Shown here piece after piece: positions 63,101-63,701 of a stretch of 64,000 nucleotides of DNA. Under the pieces are notes generated by a model. That model had not been told where the DNA came from. It saw only the letters and a program-made list of their open reading frames with translations, and made no database searches. How positions within the stretch are numbered: position 1 is the stretch's first letter; each line of letters begins with the position of its first letter. The position numbers and the translations under genes are program-made. Source of the stretch: Oncomelania hupensis (lineage: Eukaryota; Mollusca; Gastropoda; Littorinimorpha; Pomatiopsidae); NCBI GenBank assembly GCA_036898135.1, contig CM072519.1:38739091-38803090 (forward strand), read 5' to 3'.

Positions 63101-63701
63101 GTTCATATGTGTCACTCTGCATGTGGCCGCATGATGTTATGTGTGTGTGTTATGTGTTTTCAGGGAATTTAAGTCGCTACAGAATTATACTCCTGTGCTG
63201 AGGAAGCTGATAGAGCAACCTCGAAGCAGCCTTACTCAGCAGCAGTACATGGAACTGAAACGGGAAATGAAGGTGAACTTCTTGATTAAGGCTTATTGTA
63301 AAGCAGTTGATATGCTGAAGCACATCGACCAAGCCATCCAGCATGAAAGAAAACATTTAGCGGAAGAACTGCCACGGCCAACGGTCTATGACCTGGCAAG
63401 ATACAAGCGCAATGCTTCTTACTCTTTCATATCTGCGGCTGCTGCTAAACAAGTCTCAGAAGATGACGATGTCACTTTACATGAACACACGCAGCTGGTC
63501 GTCCAAGAATCTCTGATAGAGACCTGGTATTTGGTGTCAGCATGCCAAAGCACATTGAGCAAACGCAAGGAACTGCAGCTGACCGAAGGACTGATGACGA
63601 CCATCATAGGAGACCTGTACAGGACTCAAACGTACGACAGCTCGGTCTTACATGAAGATTACAAACAGCTGCTCGAGTCCTTCAATGACAAACAGAGCAA
63701 G
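812..63701 (+). CDS. ZNFX1: ZNFX1-like SF1 RNA helicase with NFX1-type zinc fingers (gene-level span, both ends outside the window)
   Basis: Nineteen exons join in frame into 1435 codons. Seen in order: a [12 protein letters not shown] block; Walker [21 protein letters not shown]; the Walker B-like [20 protein letters not shown]; the HRMRP block; [16 protein letters not shown]; and VAISRAR. These are the SF1 (UPF1-like) helicase motifs in the order found in vertebrate ZNFX1. Five exons of repeated CxxxC/CGHxC fingers (NFX1 type), a CGH/CPAC segment and a helical C-terminal part follow. Family knowledge: ZNFX1 works with Argonaute in nematode germ granules and senses viral RNA at mammalian mitochondria. 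The human protein is about 1900 residues; here the N-terminus and the last finger region are missing because the window cuts them off. ZNFX1-like genes are often multicopy in molluscs, so this may be a paralogue. Introns are 0.1-29 kb and filled with mobile elements, but no exon carries a stop or frameshift. Confidence 0.92.
1162..4202 (-). mobile_element. LINE-A copy 1: EEP/RT non-LTR retrotransposon with (GGATA)n tail
   Basis: Reads from about 4200 down to 1162 and ends in five GGATA-type repeats (TATCC on +). It carries an apurinic-like endonuclease and a reverse transcriptase in one frame, as in RTE-like LINEs. It sits in intron 1 of ZNFX1 in antisense orientation, with its 5' end abutting the A-rich tail of a SINE. 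It is the longest of four copies of this family here. Family placement is by motif memory only. Confidence 0.85.
1320..4172 (-). CDS. LINE-A polyprotein: endonuclease plus reverse transcriptase
   Basis: About 950 residues from the ATG at 4172. The EEP endonuclease begins [19 protein letters not shown], with SDHDLVMM near residue 270. The reverse transcriptase has [13 protein letters not shown] and the catalytic [10 protein letters not shown] near residue 739, followed by a [10 protein letters not shown]-terminal motif. A TAG at 1320-1322 replaces the Trp found in copies 3 and 4. Without it the frame would run about 45 codons further, to a stop inside the GGATA tail. Otherwise the frame is open. 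Confidence 0.85.
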   Translation of the reverse strand: MPSPGEAAQSFPIKRDNNNKLQQQFVIGTWNVRTLTEEGKLEELAHELDHYRWNVLGISELRWKGLGETTTDKGHKLYFSGRDDRHEHGVGFLVHKNILATVMGCRPVSSRLITIRLRATPFNITIIQAYAPTSDYEDSEVEDFYENIQAVLDQVPKKDIVIVQGDWNAKVGQDAHHNWGDTCGPHCNNETNDRGLRLLEFARYNNLVLANTLGLHKKSRRWTWHSPGGEHHNQIDYIMVKKRFRSSINIGRTRTFPGADIGSDHDLVMMSFRLHLKRVNTAKCTRLKFDLDKLQDPEVAKIFQATIGGKFAPLLILGAGEVDVNTMTNTFNSAVTDAATEILGKHRPKKKPWITPELLDLCDKRRELKKKKNTSQGADVYRKINNDIRKGMRTAKENWIEDQCQEIENNLNKNKSKKAYQTVKRLTSVKQPKVSTIQSKSGICLTEEQEVLDRWTEYCSDLYNHTPNGDPSVLACPESREEEEILPILREEVEAAVQSLKKGKSAGVDNIPAELLQAGGEAMTDAPTIICNKIWQSGEWPTPWTQSLVITLPKKGNLQECENYRTISLISHPSKVLLKIILNRLKPQAEQIIAEEQAGFMAGRSTTEQIFNLRIICEKYLQHQQHLYHVFIDFKKAFDRVWHAALWATMKVYNISPKIIEVIKSLYDKATSAVLHNSVIGNWFRTTIGVRQGCLLSPTLFNIFLERIMSDALADHEGTVSIGGRAISNLRFADDIDGLAGEEQELEQLVQRLDTTSRAYGMEISAEKTKMMTNNTNGINTDIKVQGQSLNTVHSFKYLGAIVSDNGSRQEVLSRIAQTTAALTRLKPIWKDRTISLHSKVRLLRSLVISIFLYACEAWTLTADLQRRIQSMEMRCYRRLLCISYTQHITNVEVRQTITQAIGQHDDLLTVVKKRKLRWYGHVTRSSGLAKTILQGTVQGGRRRGRPKKR
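4205..4430 (-). mobile_element. tRNA-derived SINE
   Basis: On the - strand there is an A box TGGCCAAGTGG (4403-4413) and a B box GGATTCGAGCC (4335-4345) with Leu/Ser-like spacing, then a body with GGTTTTCTCCGGGTACTCCG (about 4253-4273) and an AT-rich tail. The same body segment recurs in the SINE at 38634. Confidence 0.65.
4600..4959 (+). CDS. ZNFX1: ZNFX1 exon 2 (ends at a GC donor)
   Basis: Codes 120 residues. It opens [11 protein letters not shown], which continues DCNKK of the previous exon, passes through a Ser/Glu-rich low-complexity stretch, and ends [13 protein letters not shown] just before the Q-motif region. The downstream exon must follow in phase 0 to read SQ-YEAVR. This puts the donor at CAG|GCAAGT, a GC-AG intron; the nearby GT at 4964 gives the wrong frame. 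Confidence 0.85.
4960..5508. other. intron 2 (GC-AG)
   Basis: Begins GCAAGT and ends TCTTACAG. No element recognised. Confidence 0.7.
5509..5641 (+). CDS. ZNFX1: ZNFX1 exon 3, Walker A / motif I
   Basis: Reads [16 protein letters not shown] followed by GPPGTGKT, the P-loop that binds ATP in SF1 helicases, then a Leu-rich helix. Acceptor TCTTACAG; donor CCAG|GTTGAG in phase 1. Confidence 0.9.
5642..6449. other. intron 3
   Basis: AT-rich with no recognisable repeat family; ends ATGCTTCAG. Confidence 0.7.
6450..6966 (+). CDS. ZNFX1: ZNFX1 exon 4, motif Ia region
   Basis: Starts [19 protein letters not shown], the ZNFX1 motif Ia region, then a charged helical stretch of about 140 residues. Two donor choices exist: ACAG|GTTTGC after 6966 (phase 2) or GAC|GTGCGT after 6946 (phase 0). 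The second fits joining to the candidate acidic exon at 13635; the first fits joining directly to an acceptor at 35739. Confidence 0.85.
6967..8052. other. 5' part of intron 4
   Basis: No convincing coding or repeat content. Short open frames here have no recognisable motifs. Confidence 0.5.
8056..10386. mobile_element. foldback-like element with minisatellite inverted ends
   Basis: Left end 8056-8370 and right end 10190-10386 are imperfect reverse complements. Both read inward as ATGGG, a short spacer, CTTTTTGC, then tandem degenerate units of about 16 bases related to CCTGGACNNTTNGCC. The interior has a poly-C tract (8311-8327), unassigned sequence and LINE-A copy 2. No transposase is seen, so it is probably non-autonomous. 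Exact ends and target duplication were not settled. Confidence 0.6.
8857..9816 (+). mobile_element. LINE-A copy 2, 5'-truncated
   Basis: Begins in the reverse transcriptase palm ([27 protein letters not shown] with the next residue changed) and ends in GGATAG repeats at about 9797-9816. It has stops and frameshifts. It shares the TAG of copy 1 near the C-terminus (about 9669). Confidence 0.8.
10387..11630. other. intron 4, unassigned
   Basis: Includes a 63-codon open frame at 10423-10614 with no recognised family, and a GTCCGTCTGTCC-type simple stretch near 11065-11100. Nothing else supported. Confidence 0.4.
11932..12035 (+). repeat. LINE-like 3' UTR fragment, copy 1
   Basis: Shares GGTTGTTTC-GCAGATCTTTTAT and the ending AAACAATGAC with 12953-13130. 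It looks like the 3' end of one truncated retroelement family. Confidence 0.5.
12395..12818 (-). mobile_element. long tRNA-derived SINE, copy 1
   Basis: The - strand starts GGAGGCACTGTGGTCTAATGG (A box) and has CCCGGGTTCGAGCCC (B box). The body includes GTGTCCCTGGGAAAGACACT, followed by about 300 bases and an AAT-rich tail. It is close to the copy at 54335-54790. A possible TAATAATG duplication flanks it, but AT-richness makes that weak. Confidence 0.75.
12953..13130 (+). repeat. LINE-like 3' UTR fragment, copy 2, with (TAATG)n tail
   Basis: Same family as 11932-12035 but longer; ends in four TAATG repeats (about 13099-13121). Confidence 0.55.
13494..13598 (+). repeat. (GAT)n microsatellite
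   Basis: About 35 mostly perfect GAT units with a few GCT interruptions. It lies about 40 bases before the candidate acidic exon acceptor. Confidence 0.95.
13635..13781 (+). CDS. ZNFX1: candidate ZNFX1 acidic linker exon
   Basis: A 49-codon, phase 0/0 open stretch between acceptor CCCACAG and donor AAAG|GTATTA. It codes an acidic linker with the run [17 protein letters not shown]. Human ZNFX1 has an acidic linker at the same place, between the motif Ia region and the segment matched by exon 5. It joins in frame from 6946 to 35717. A (GAT)n microsatellite lies just upstream, so chance similarity to an acidic exon is possible. Confidence 0.45.
14031..14418 (-). mobile_element. LINE-B 3' part (cut off by LTR element 2)
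   Basis: Codes the C-terminus of an I/Jockey-type LINE: an open - strand frame from the LTR junction to about 14050 with a Cys/His cluster ([12 protein letters not shown]) typical of the segment after RNase H. A (TA)n run and poly-G follow. Its frame continues that at 31494-33028 if a 5-base duplication is discounted. Confidence 0.75.
14419..14501 (+). repeat. element 2 left LTR, first piece
   Basis: First 83 bases of the LTR, matching 30379-30461 with one visible difference; the LTR resumes at 23681 after the inserted element. Confidence 0.9.
14502..16503 (-). repeat. element 1 3' LTR
   Basis: 2002 bp, offset exactly 7172 bases from the other LTR. It includes a short (CT)n run near 15634-15644. 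Confidence 0.93.
16554..21299 (-). CDS. element 1 Gag-protease-integrase-RT-RNase H polyprotein
   Basis: 1581 residues from the ATG at 21299. Residues about 95-260 are a Lys/Glu/Ala/Arg coiled coil with repeated [11 protein letters not shown] units. The Gag domain follows, with a CCHC knuckle [14 protein letters not shown] near 482-496. Protease DTGAE lies near 546. Integrase has an HHCC finger near 730-775, then VDIVGP, TDQGTQF and LVERFNG (the D, D, E residues) near 806, 868 and 900. Reverse transcriptase has [11 protein letters not shown] near 1214 and FMDDLM near 1313. RNase H has QTDASEIG near 1462. Integrase before reverse transcriptase is unlike ordinary Gypsy elements and matches the Gmr1 group. 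No envelope gene is present. Confidence 0.93.
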   Translation of the reverse strand: MLTRAATRRAAEQARAMDQYTEADAAASRQAPMDEETTVSTPFAHSTRVAADLTPTSVKAGAGTSSVGMEVYLRYKELGASMGLKGAGLASFVVDGAKREQEAARLAEESARLAREMELERRDRAKETARLERKMEREEKRRAEELALAEKRRAEELALAEKKMERERKERAEEMARAEKRRAEDLAIVERRLEQERKDKARELKLLEKKIEAERENVELRLQEERTAREQAREDDRERLRQQLEQEKELEAQRRRDRVQPDSYKIKVQPFDGKEDIESYLQHFEQIARTQKWREETWSARLSPLLSGEARETYLKLTPEQIVDFEVVRGALLKRFRRDADYYRKQFRGSRKEGTETFPQYLSRVQVLVKRWFSLAKKDIDDAGVVLDVFLTEQLLSVMNPELELFVRERQPENGEQAAEIAQLHVDAKRTVSNRPVFGSVPYKGGNRAVGQPVGAARSGPSGNKGEEDKRREPSGEKRPWKCFRCGKLGHVAKECRSPKQLLRITVSPDSGPIHSEMTKASLNTIQPYNPWSMGTVRGQPVKILRDTGAEVGAVAAKWVRPEDMTGREIEVMFADQVKSGKYPTAYVEVDSAFVKGTVELIVIEQVVPDVILGNWVTFKGGYRSPVAVDGLECAIAAVQTRAQAKAEGKQEKALPIPKPFQLDVTPDQLAKLQEEDPTLARARECEKQGTKLKSGKAMVSFTKKKGILYRVHHQGEEELTQLVVPSKLRGEVMRLAHDPPMAGHLGGKRTRERIWGVFYWPGMCGDVRRFCESCPECQKTVPRGRVAKVPLQKLPLVDEPFQRVAVDIVGPIKPMSDRGNQYILVMVDYATRYPEAVALKGIEAERVAEALWEIWTRVGIPKEILTDQGTQFMSNVMTEVNRLLAIHGKATTPYHPMCDGLVERFNGTLVSMLKKLTKEQPKAWDRYIPALLFAYREVPQESTGFSPFELLYGKTVRGPMSVLRDLWTKDSQGEEVKVASQYVVDLRNRIEETCALAKESLKKAGERQKRHFDKKTKPRTFQAGDKVLLLLPTKHNKLEMSWRGPYEVVSRRNECDYQIRIGNKVKLFHANLLKLYHQRVQIATAVVVDEADEWEEVPTVEGIPTVVLKQSETLDDVHLDADSPEIHAGIRRLLARYPDILTDLPLRTTLDECEIRLDDDRPVRTKQYPLPHSKIETVKAEVETMLDMGVIERAASPFSSPIVLVKKKDGAVRFCVDFRKLNRQVIFDAEPMPDIDYLFNKLSKAKYLSKIDLSKGYWQIPMKSEDKCKTAFTTNEGQFQWCVMPFGLKTAGAVFSRMMRKMLMPLKMKEVDNFMDDLMVATETLERHLECLDILFKRLREVQLAARPSKCYLGFRKLEYLGHIVGEGKVQPEQGKMDKIQNAPRPTTKKQVRSFLGLAGYYRKFVPNFAAIAVPLTDLTKGGKSGPVQWSDACEVAFQTLKDRICSKPVCCMPDMEKPLVLQTDASEIGIGAILCQDQGLGLQPITCASKKLNQAERNYSTIEKECLALVWGVQKFKQYLYDRTVIVQTDHRPLQYLQQAKTTNCRLMRWALQLQPFELIVESIPGKENVPADFLSRTE
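21300..21654 (-). other. element 1 leader between primer site and Gag
   Basis: Non-coding 5' leader of the element with short CA-rich parts; no other feature. Confidence 0.7.
21655..21671 (-). promoter_or_regulatory. element 1 primer-binding site (tRNA-Leu)
   Basis: The + strand reads TCCCACCGCTGCCACCA, identical to the CCA-tailed 3' end of a eukaryotic tRNA-Leu(AAG) as I remember it. It lies two bases from the LTR, the expected place for the reverse-transcription primer. Confidence 0.75.
21674..23675 (-). repeat. element 1 5' LTR
   Basis: 2002 bp, apparently identical to 14502-16503; should contain the element's promoter. Confidence 0.93.
23681..24712 (+). repeat. element 2 left LTR, second piece
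   Basis: 1032 bases matching 30462-31493. Visible differences include gaggcga/gaggcaa and ctacatg/ctacgtg. Confidence 0.92.
24713..25860 (+). other. element 2 leader
   Basis: Untranslated stretch between the LTR and Gag. A primer site is expected at TTCTGGGTTCATCGTCC just after the LTR, but I could not assign a tRNA. Confidence 0.6.
25861..29838 (+). pseudogene. element 2 Gag-protease-integrase-RT frame, broken before RNase H
   Basis: The first ATG is at 25861. There is a Glu/Lys/Arg coiled coil (residues about 40-105), a CCHC-like knuckle [13 protein letters not shown] near 370, and protease RDTGASS near 440. Integrase has an HHCC finger near 630-670, DIIGP near 699, TDRGTQF near 760 and LTEKFN near 793. 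Reverse transcriptase has [11 protein letters not shown] near 1127 and FIDDII near 1228. True coding leaves this frame near 29740; the last 30 or so residues are out-of-frame noise. Confidence 0.9.
29741..30331 (+). pseudogene. element 2 RNase H part, shifted frame
   Basis: Continues [20 protein letters not shown], then [15 protein letters not shown] and [11 protein letters not shown] (RNase H), ending at a stop before the purine tract AAGAGGAGGGG (30363-30373). It lies one base out of frame with the upstream part. No slippery site was recognised, so a mutation is the simplest cause. Confidence 0.88.
30379..31493 (+). repeat. element 2 right LTR
   Basis: 1115 bases, TGTCGCG...TGCGACA. Directly preceded by the purine tract. 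Confidence 0.93.
31494..33030 (-). mobile_element. LINE-B 5' part: reverse transcriptase and RNase H
   Basis: An open - strand frame of about 510 codons. The reverse transcriptase shows [17 protein letters not shown] and [10 protein letters not shown]. The RNase H shows YTDGSV, ELIAI, CVDLMS and [18 protein letters not shown] (D-E-D-H-D set). No endonuclease, so it is 5'-truncated at about 33030. LINEs with RNase H belong to the I group. The LTR element cuts it at 31493, and its tail is at 14031-14418. Confidence 0.87.
33128..35382 (+). mobile_element. LINE-A copy 3, 5'-truncated and decayed
   Basis: Begins in the endonuclease ([32 protein letters not shown]), runs through a frame-broken reverse transcriptase ([21 protein letters not shown]) and ends in GGATA repeats at about 35366-35382. 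It has TGG (Trp) where copies 1 and 2 have TAG. Confidence 0.85.
35383..35716. other. end of intron 4
   Basis: GAAGAA and AAC/AGC low-complexity sequence, then AT-rich sequence to the acceptor CACATAG. Confidence 0.6.
35717..35934 (+). CDS. ZNFX1: ZNFX1 exon 5, linker
   Basis: Contains GEWKIPDQ, a Lys/Glu-rich helix, and [13 protein letters not shown], matching the human linker that has MTAAEANEIEDVW. It ends DRVR in phase 2 at GAG|GTTAGT. The start is uncertain: acceptor TTTCACATAG before 35717 (phase 0), or GGCAG before 35740 (phase 2) if joined directly to 6966. Confidence 0.8.
36383..37211 (+). mobile_element. Tigger/pogo-like DNA transposon, internally deleted
   Basis: Perfect 18-bp terminal inverted repeats CAGTGGAACCTCCGGTAT (36383-36400 and 37194-37211), flanked by TA on both sides. 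Inside is a decayed transposase start (see 36677). Ends and TA duplication fit the pogo branch of Tc1/mariner. It sits in intron 5. Confidence 0.88.
36677..36844 (+). pseudogene. Tigger-like transposase N-terminus (CENP-B-type HTH)
   Basis: Reads [19 protein letters not shown], then a stop, then [16 protein letters not shown] in the same frame. This is the psq/CENP-B helix-turn-helix start of Tigger transposases. The catalytic domain is missing. Confidence 0.75.
37214..37626. other. end of intron 5
   Basis: No recognised element; a tandem pair of AATGGCTGCGTGTACCT units lies near 37262-37297. Confidence 0.5.
37627..37861 (+). CDS. ZNFX1: ZNFX1 exon 6, Walker B-like motif II
   Basis: Reads [13 protein letters not shown], then [13 protein letters not shown], and ends in IIIIEEAAE, the variant DEAA-type box of ZNFX1 helicases. 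Acceptor GCCATAG; donor GAG|GTAAAT, phase 0. Confidence 0.9.
38017..38202 (+). CDS. ZNFX1: ZNFX1 exon 7, motif III
   Basis: Codes [10 protein letters not shown], then [19 protein letters not shown] (motif III, couples ATP hydrolysis to unwinding), then [10 protein letters not shown]. The acceptor GGTCAG directly follows a GAT-rich intron tract. Phase 0 at both ends. Confidence 0.92.
38428..38620 (+). mobile_element. tRNA-derived SINE with 12-bp target duplication
   Basis: The tRNA-like head GCCGGGTAGCTCAGTTGG (A box) and GGTTCGAATCC (B box) is followed by about 115 bases. It is flanked by AATAAATGAGGG at 38416-38427 and 38621-38632. The anticodon-stem pairing is poor, so it is not a functional tRNA gene. 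Confidence 0.75.
38633..38830 (+). mobile_element. second SINE, different head, shared core
   Basis: The head has TTGGCGAAATTGGTTAG, a degraded B box follows, then GGGTTTTTTCCGGGTATTCC (about 38743-38762), the same core as the SINE at 4205. It lies directly after the duplicated target of the first SINE. Confidence 0.55.
38831..39554. other. end of intron 7
   Basis: AT-rich; no gene or family recognised. Confidence 0.5.
39555..39683 (+). CDS. ZNFX1: ZNFX1 exon 8, HRMRP motif
   Basis: A 43-codon exon beginning [18 protein letters not shown], the conserved Q/HRMRP helicase motif after the SLFER block. Acceptor ATGTTCAG, donor GAG|GTAAGA, phase 0 at both ends. It was found by reading the DNA directly; no long open frame marks it. 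Confidence 0.9.
39684..40250. other. intron 8
   Basis: Contains an ATC-rich simple repeat at about 39780-39835; nothing else recognised. Confidence 0.6.
40251..40446 (+). CDS. ZNFX1: ZNFX1 exon 9, YTGQ motif
   Basis: Contains [16 protein letters not shown] and [18 protein letters not shown], which match the human EAHFVVELCKYF and ITILTTYTGQ blocks. Acceptor CCCTACAG, donor CGTG|GTGAGT in phase 1. Confidence 0.92.
40447..40943. other. intron 9
   Basis: GAT-rich tracts at about 40615-40710 and GCT/GAT repeats at 40838-40915, ending in a T-run and CAG. Confidence 0.7.
40944..41115 (+). CDS. ZNFX1: ZNFX1 exon 10, motifs V and VI
   Basis: Reads [18 protein letters not shown] (motif V) and [19 protein letters not shown] (motif VI with the arginine finger region). 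The frame requires donor TTCAA|GTATGT (phase 2). GAT/GCT repeats fill the 90 bases before the acceptor. Confidence 0.93.
41285..41580 (-). mobile_element. long tRNA-derived SINE, copy 2, old
   Basis: Shares AAGAGCTGCTCAAGG, GAGCACAATCCTGGGC and ATGAGCATCAGGATCTTTAAAG with the copies at 12395 and 54335, but the tRNA head is degraded. Confidence 0.65.
41992..42124 (+). CDS. ZNFX1: ZNFX1 exon 11, post-helicase segment
   Basis: Completes the split codon to give [17 protein letters not shown], then [15 protein letters not shown], matching human CQNHPETHTLVSKASD. Acceptor TTGACAG, donor CAG|GTAAAG, phase 0. Confidence 0.9.
42125..43640. other. first part of intron 11
   Basis: Mostly AT-rich, with AAT repeats (43121-43131) and CA-rich sequence (43470-43508). 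The segment near 43560-43600 resembles a LINE or SINE 3' end but cannot be assigned. Open frames at 42257-42716 on both strands lack known motifs. Confidence 0.4.
43840..47250 (+). mobile_element. CR1/L2-like LINE, decayed
   Basis: Scattered frames code an endonuclease ([12 protein letters not shown], then [11 protein letters not shown], then GHTLDWVI) and a reverse transcriptase ([37 protein letters not shown], then the altered active-site text FADGSQ). A C-terminal segment [27 protein letters not shown] is typical of CR1/L2 elements. Many frameshifts and stops. A shorter element is inserted near 44150-44525. Confidence 0.8.
44150..44524 (+). mobile_element. truncated LINE 3' end with (TTATC)n tail, inserted in the CR1-like LINE
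   Basis: Splits the endonuclease frame of the host LINE. It ends AATAAAGTTGTC followed by about eleven CTTAT units (44467-44524). The left end is approximate. Confidence 0.6.
47621..47739 (+). CDS. ZNFX1: ZNFX1 exon 12, first NFX1-type zinc finger
   Basis: Reads [20 protein letters not shown], then [10 protein letters not shown], matching the human FQKVPEGGCSLPC start of the zinc-finger tail. Acceptor TTGTTGCAG; donor TACAA|GTATGA, phase 2. Confidence 0.9.
47811..48959. mobile_element. DNA transposon with CCCAGC ends and GC-rich subterminal repeats
   Basis: Ends CCCAGCTAACCA and TGGTTTGCTGGG form a 12-bp inverted repeat with one mismatch, flanked by TA. GATCGGGC-rich sequence lies inside both ends. 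At 47902-48100 a unit of about 80 bases (AAAGATCGGGC, CGTCGGGATACCC, ACTTACCCGA) is repeated about 2.4 times. No transposase, so non-autonomous. Confidence 0.75.
48962..49260. other. end of intron 12
   Basis: AT-rich, no element recognised. Confidence 0.5.
49261..49430 (+). CDS. ZNFX1: ZNFX1 exon 13, NFX1-type fingers
   Basis: Starts [20 protein letters not shown] and continues CERCGKC-like spacing, then CGHKQWMPC, the same order as human CMKPC...CGHEQMVPC. The donor ATGG|GTGGGA in phase 1 is inferred from the next exon's frame. Confidence 0.85.
49653..49973 (+). pseudogene. BED-like zinc-finger ORF fragment in intron 13
   Basis: 107 codons from ATG: a charged N-terminus, then [19 protein letters not shown] with Cys-x2-Cys and a [13 protein letters not shown]is pair. 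This resembles the DNA-binding BED-type finger at the start of transposase-derived proteins, including those at 52631 and 59187. Broken frames continue to about 50322 ([17 protein letters not shown]). No inverted ends were found. Confidence 0.5.
50522..50649 (+). CDS. ZNFX1: ZNFX1 exon 14, NFX1-type finger
   Basis: Codes [17 protein letters not shown] and [11 protein letters not shown], one full NFX1 finger. The frame forces the acceptor TACTGCAG rather than the stronger TTTTTCAG eight bases upstream. Donor ATG|GTTAGT, phase 0. Confidence 0.83.
50650..51902. other. intron 14
   Basis: GA repeat at 50697-50715, CA-rich tract at 51312-51350, G-run and A-run near 51770-51800. No gene recognised. 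Confidence 0.6.
51903..52255 (+). CDS. ZNFX1: ZNFX1 exon 15, several NFX1-type fingers
   Basis: Codes [50 protein letters not shown] and [14 protein letters not shown]. It is the longest zinc-finger exon and is collinear with the human repeat region. Donor TGCAG|GTTAGA, phase 2. Confidence 0.92.
52367..53219 (+). mobile_element. TIR DNA transposon with 6-bp target duplication, coding a BED-like protein start
   Basis: Perfect 13-bp inverted ends CAGGGTGGGGAAC (52367-52379 and 53207-53219) are flanked by TATTTG on both sides (52361-52366 and 53220-53225). The right end has a GC-rich CCTGGACCCC repeat (53112-53180). No catalytic transposase domain remains. Confidence 0.85.
52631..52947 (+). pseudogene. 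BED-like zinc-finger protein fragment of the TIR element
   Basis: Starts [13 protein letters not shown]. The finger reads [16 protein letters not shown], then [13 protein letters not shown], a Cys-x2-Cys...His...His arrangement. The frame meets a possible donor CCAG|GTAGGC at 52949, so it may be exon 1 of a deleted transposase. Confidence 0.55.
53281..54334 (-). mobile_element. LINE-A copy 4, main piece
   Basis: 3' end with GGATA repeats at 53281-53300. The - strand codes the C-terminal [16 protein letters not shown] and [13 protein letters not shown] (Trp kept), then [22 protein letters not shown], with several indels. It is interrupted by a SINE and resumes at 54791. Confidence 0.85.
54335..54790 (-). 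mobile_element. long tRNA-derived SINE, copy 3, inserted in LINE-A copy 4
   Basis: The - strand head GGAGGCACTGTGGTTTAATGG with B box GGGTTCGAGCC is followed by the GTGTCCCTGGGAAAGACACT body. It ends in an AAAT repeat tail (ATTT on +, 54342-54367). It splits the LINE text between GCCAGACTCGTTCA and ATGCTTTATTGAAG. Confidence 0.85.
54791..54984 (-). mobile_element. LINE-A copy 4, 5' piece
   Basis: Continues the reverse transcriptase (matches LINE-A copy 1 at about 2262-2450) and stops near 54984, about 120 bases before ZNFX1 exon 16. Confidence 0.8.
55102..55247 (+). CDS. ZNFX1: ZNFX1 exon 16, last NFX1-type fingers before the RING-like part
   Basis: Reads [18 protein letters not shown], then [12 protein letters not shown], like human CYVPCTKLLVCGHPCIGLCG. 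Acceptor TTTTTGCAG, donor GAAG|GTGGGC, phase 1. The neighbouring 54.8-55.0 kb sequence is LINE remnant, not part of the exon. Confidence 0.88.
55248..55521. other. start of intron 16
   Basis: TGTG-rich start; no element recognised. Confidence 0.5.
55522..55590. repeat. 69-bp direct repeat, left copy
   Basis: Begins ATTTATGACGACATGAAC; its pair is at 61637-61705. TGACGAC...AATATCA could be a very short LTR or the preserved part of one. Confidence 0.8.
55728..56287 (-). pseudogene. Gypsy integrase C-terminal part
   Basis: Reads [39 protein letters not shown], then a frame change and a Pro/Val/Gln-rich tail. This is the usual ending of K02A2.6-like polyproteins. Confidence 0.7.
56293..58327. 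repeat. solo LTR with 5-bp target duplication
   Basis: 2035 bp with TGTGACG...CGTGACA ends and GGGAC on both sides (56288-56292 and 58328-58332). No coding domain inside. AATAAA near 58212 and a GA tract (57161-57186) are present. Size and terminal CGTGACA recall the element 1 LTR, so it may be a relative left by LTR-LTR recombination. Confidence 0.78.
58333..58776 (-). pseudogene. Gypsy integrase core
   Basis: Shows [14 protein letters not shown] (second catalytic Asp) and [16 protein letters not shown] (catalytic Glu region) across a frameshift, then SSAELLMSR just before the solo LTR. Confidence 0.78.
58780..60293 (+). mobile_element. TIR DNA transposon with 6-bp target duplication and BED-like ORF
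   Basis: Perfect 15-bp ends CAGACCTGTTTACCC (58780-58794 and 60279-60293) are flanked by CAATAT (58774-58779 and 60294-60299). TTACGC/TTACTC motifs are repeated inside both ends. It has inserted into the Gypsy integrase; the sequence GGACAATATCTTTC is restored when it is removed. Confidence 0.88.
59187..59636 (+). CDS. BED-like zinc-finger protein of the TIR element
   Basis: 149 codons from ATG. A Lys-rich start is followed by [20 protein letters not shown], then KKHVASASH (Cys-x2-Cys...His...His) and a helical C-terminus ending [18 protein letters not shown]. That ending recalls the segment after the BED finger in hAT-like, transposase-derived proteins. No catalytic domain follows; the rest of the transposase has been lost or was never present. 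Confidence 0.6.
   Translation: MNSPAKKKKLSVMQKYRVNYAETWPVFGPSEKSVHHVRCSICAKDFLCSHAGAFDCKKHVASASHKEEVAKSSKNKTKVVPITGFFVSYPEKPKENKELALQRQIISAEVTMCEIIAEMNLPIATADMMSRAFSSMFPDSHVAKDKLLV
60300..60688 (-). pseudogene. Gypsy fusion: zinc knuckle joined to post-RNase H segment
   Basis: The - strand reads CGNCGYPVH, then directly [17 protein letters not shown] and INGWP, normally found after RNase H. A deletion of protease, reverse transcriptase and RNase H explains the join near 60655. Confidence 0.7.
60720..61391 (-). pseudogene. Gypsy Gag fragment
   Basis: Starts [18 protein letters not shown] and continues [19 protein letters not shown], then after frame changes [20 protein letters not shown]. 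This is the Gag layout of K02A2.6-like elements. Confidence 0.75.
61637..61705. repeat. 69-bp direct repeat, right copy
   Basis: Pair of 55522-55590; three mismatches by eye. Confidence 0.8.
61976..62162 (+). CDS. ZNFX1: ZNFX1 exon 17, CGH...CPAC segment
   Basis: Reads [20 protein letters not shown] and [12 protein letters not shown], aligned with human VQLEDCSHIFEVQALDRYM and CPICQVPIR. It follows exon 16 after 6.7 kb of inserted retroelement. Donor TACAG|GTTTGT, phase 2. Confidence 0.9.
62163..62572. other. intron 17
   Basis: GA-rich stretch (62177-62290), then GAT and TG repeats just before the acceptor. No element recognised. Confidence 0.6.
62573..62800 (+). CDS. ZNFX1: ZNFX1 exon 18, C-terminal helical region
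   Basis: Completes Ser at the junction, then [20 protein letters not shown], a charged helical segment placed like human LRYGTSIKQRLEEIE. The acceptor TTCTAG follows GAT and TG repeats. Donor TCTTT|GTAAGC, phase 2. Confidence 0.85.
62801..63163. other. intron 18
   Basis: AT-rich; a TG repeat precedes the acceptor. Confidence 0.6.
63164..63701 (+). CDS. ZNFX1: ZNFX1 exon 19, C-terminal helical region (last exon seen)
   Basis: A 179-codon exon, rich in Lys, Glu, Gln and Leu, that begins [15 protein letters not shown]. It is likely a helical bundle as in the region before the terminal zinc finger of ZNFX1. Acceptor GTTTTCAG, donor AAG|GTACAC, phase 0. The final exons lie beyond the window. Confidence 0.82.
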
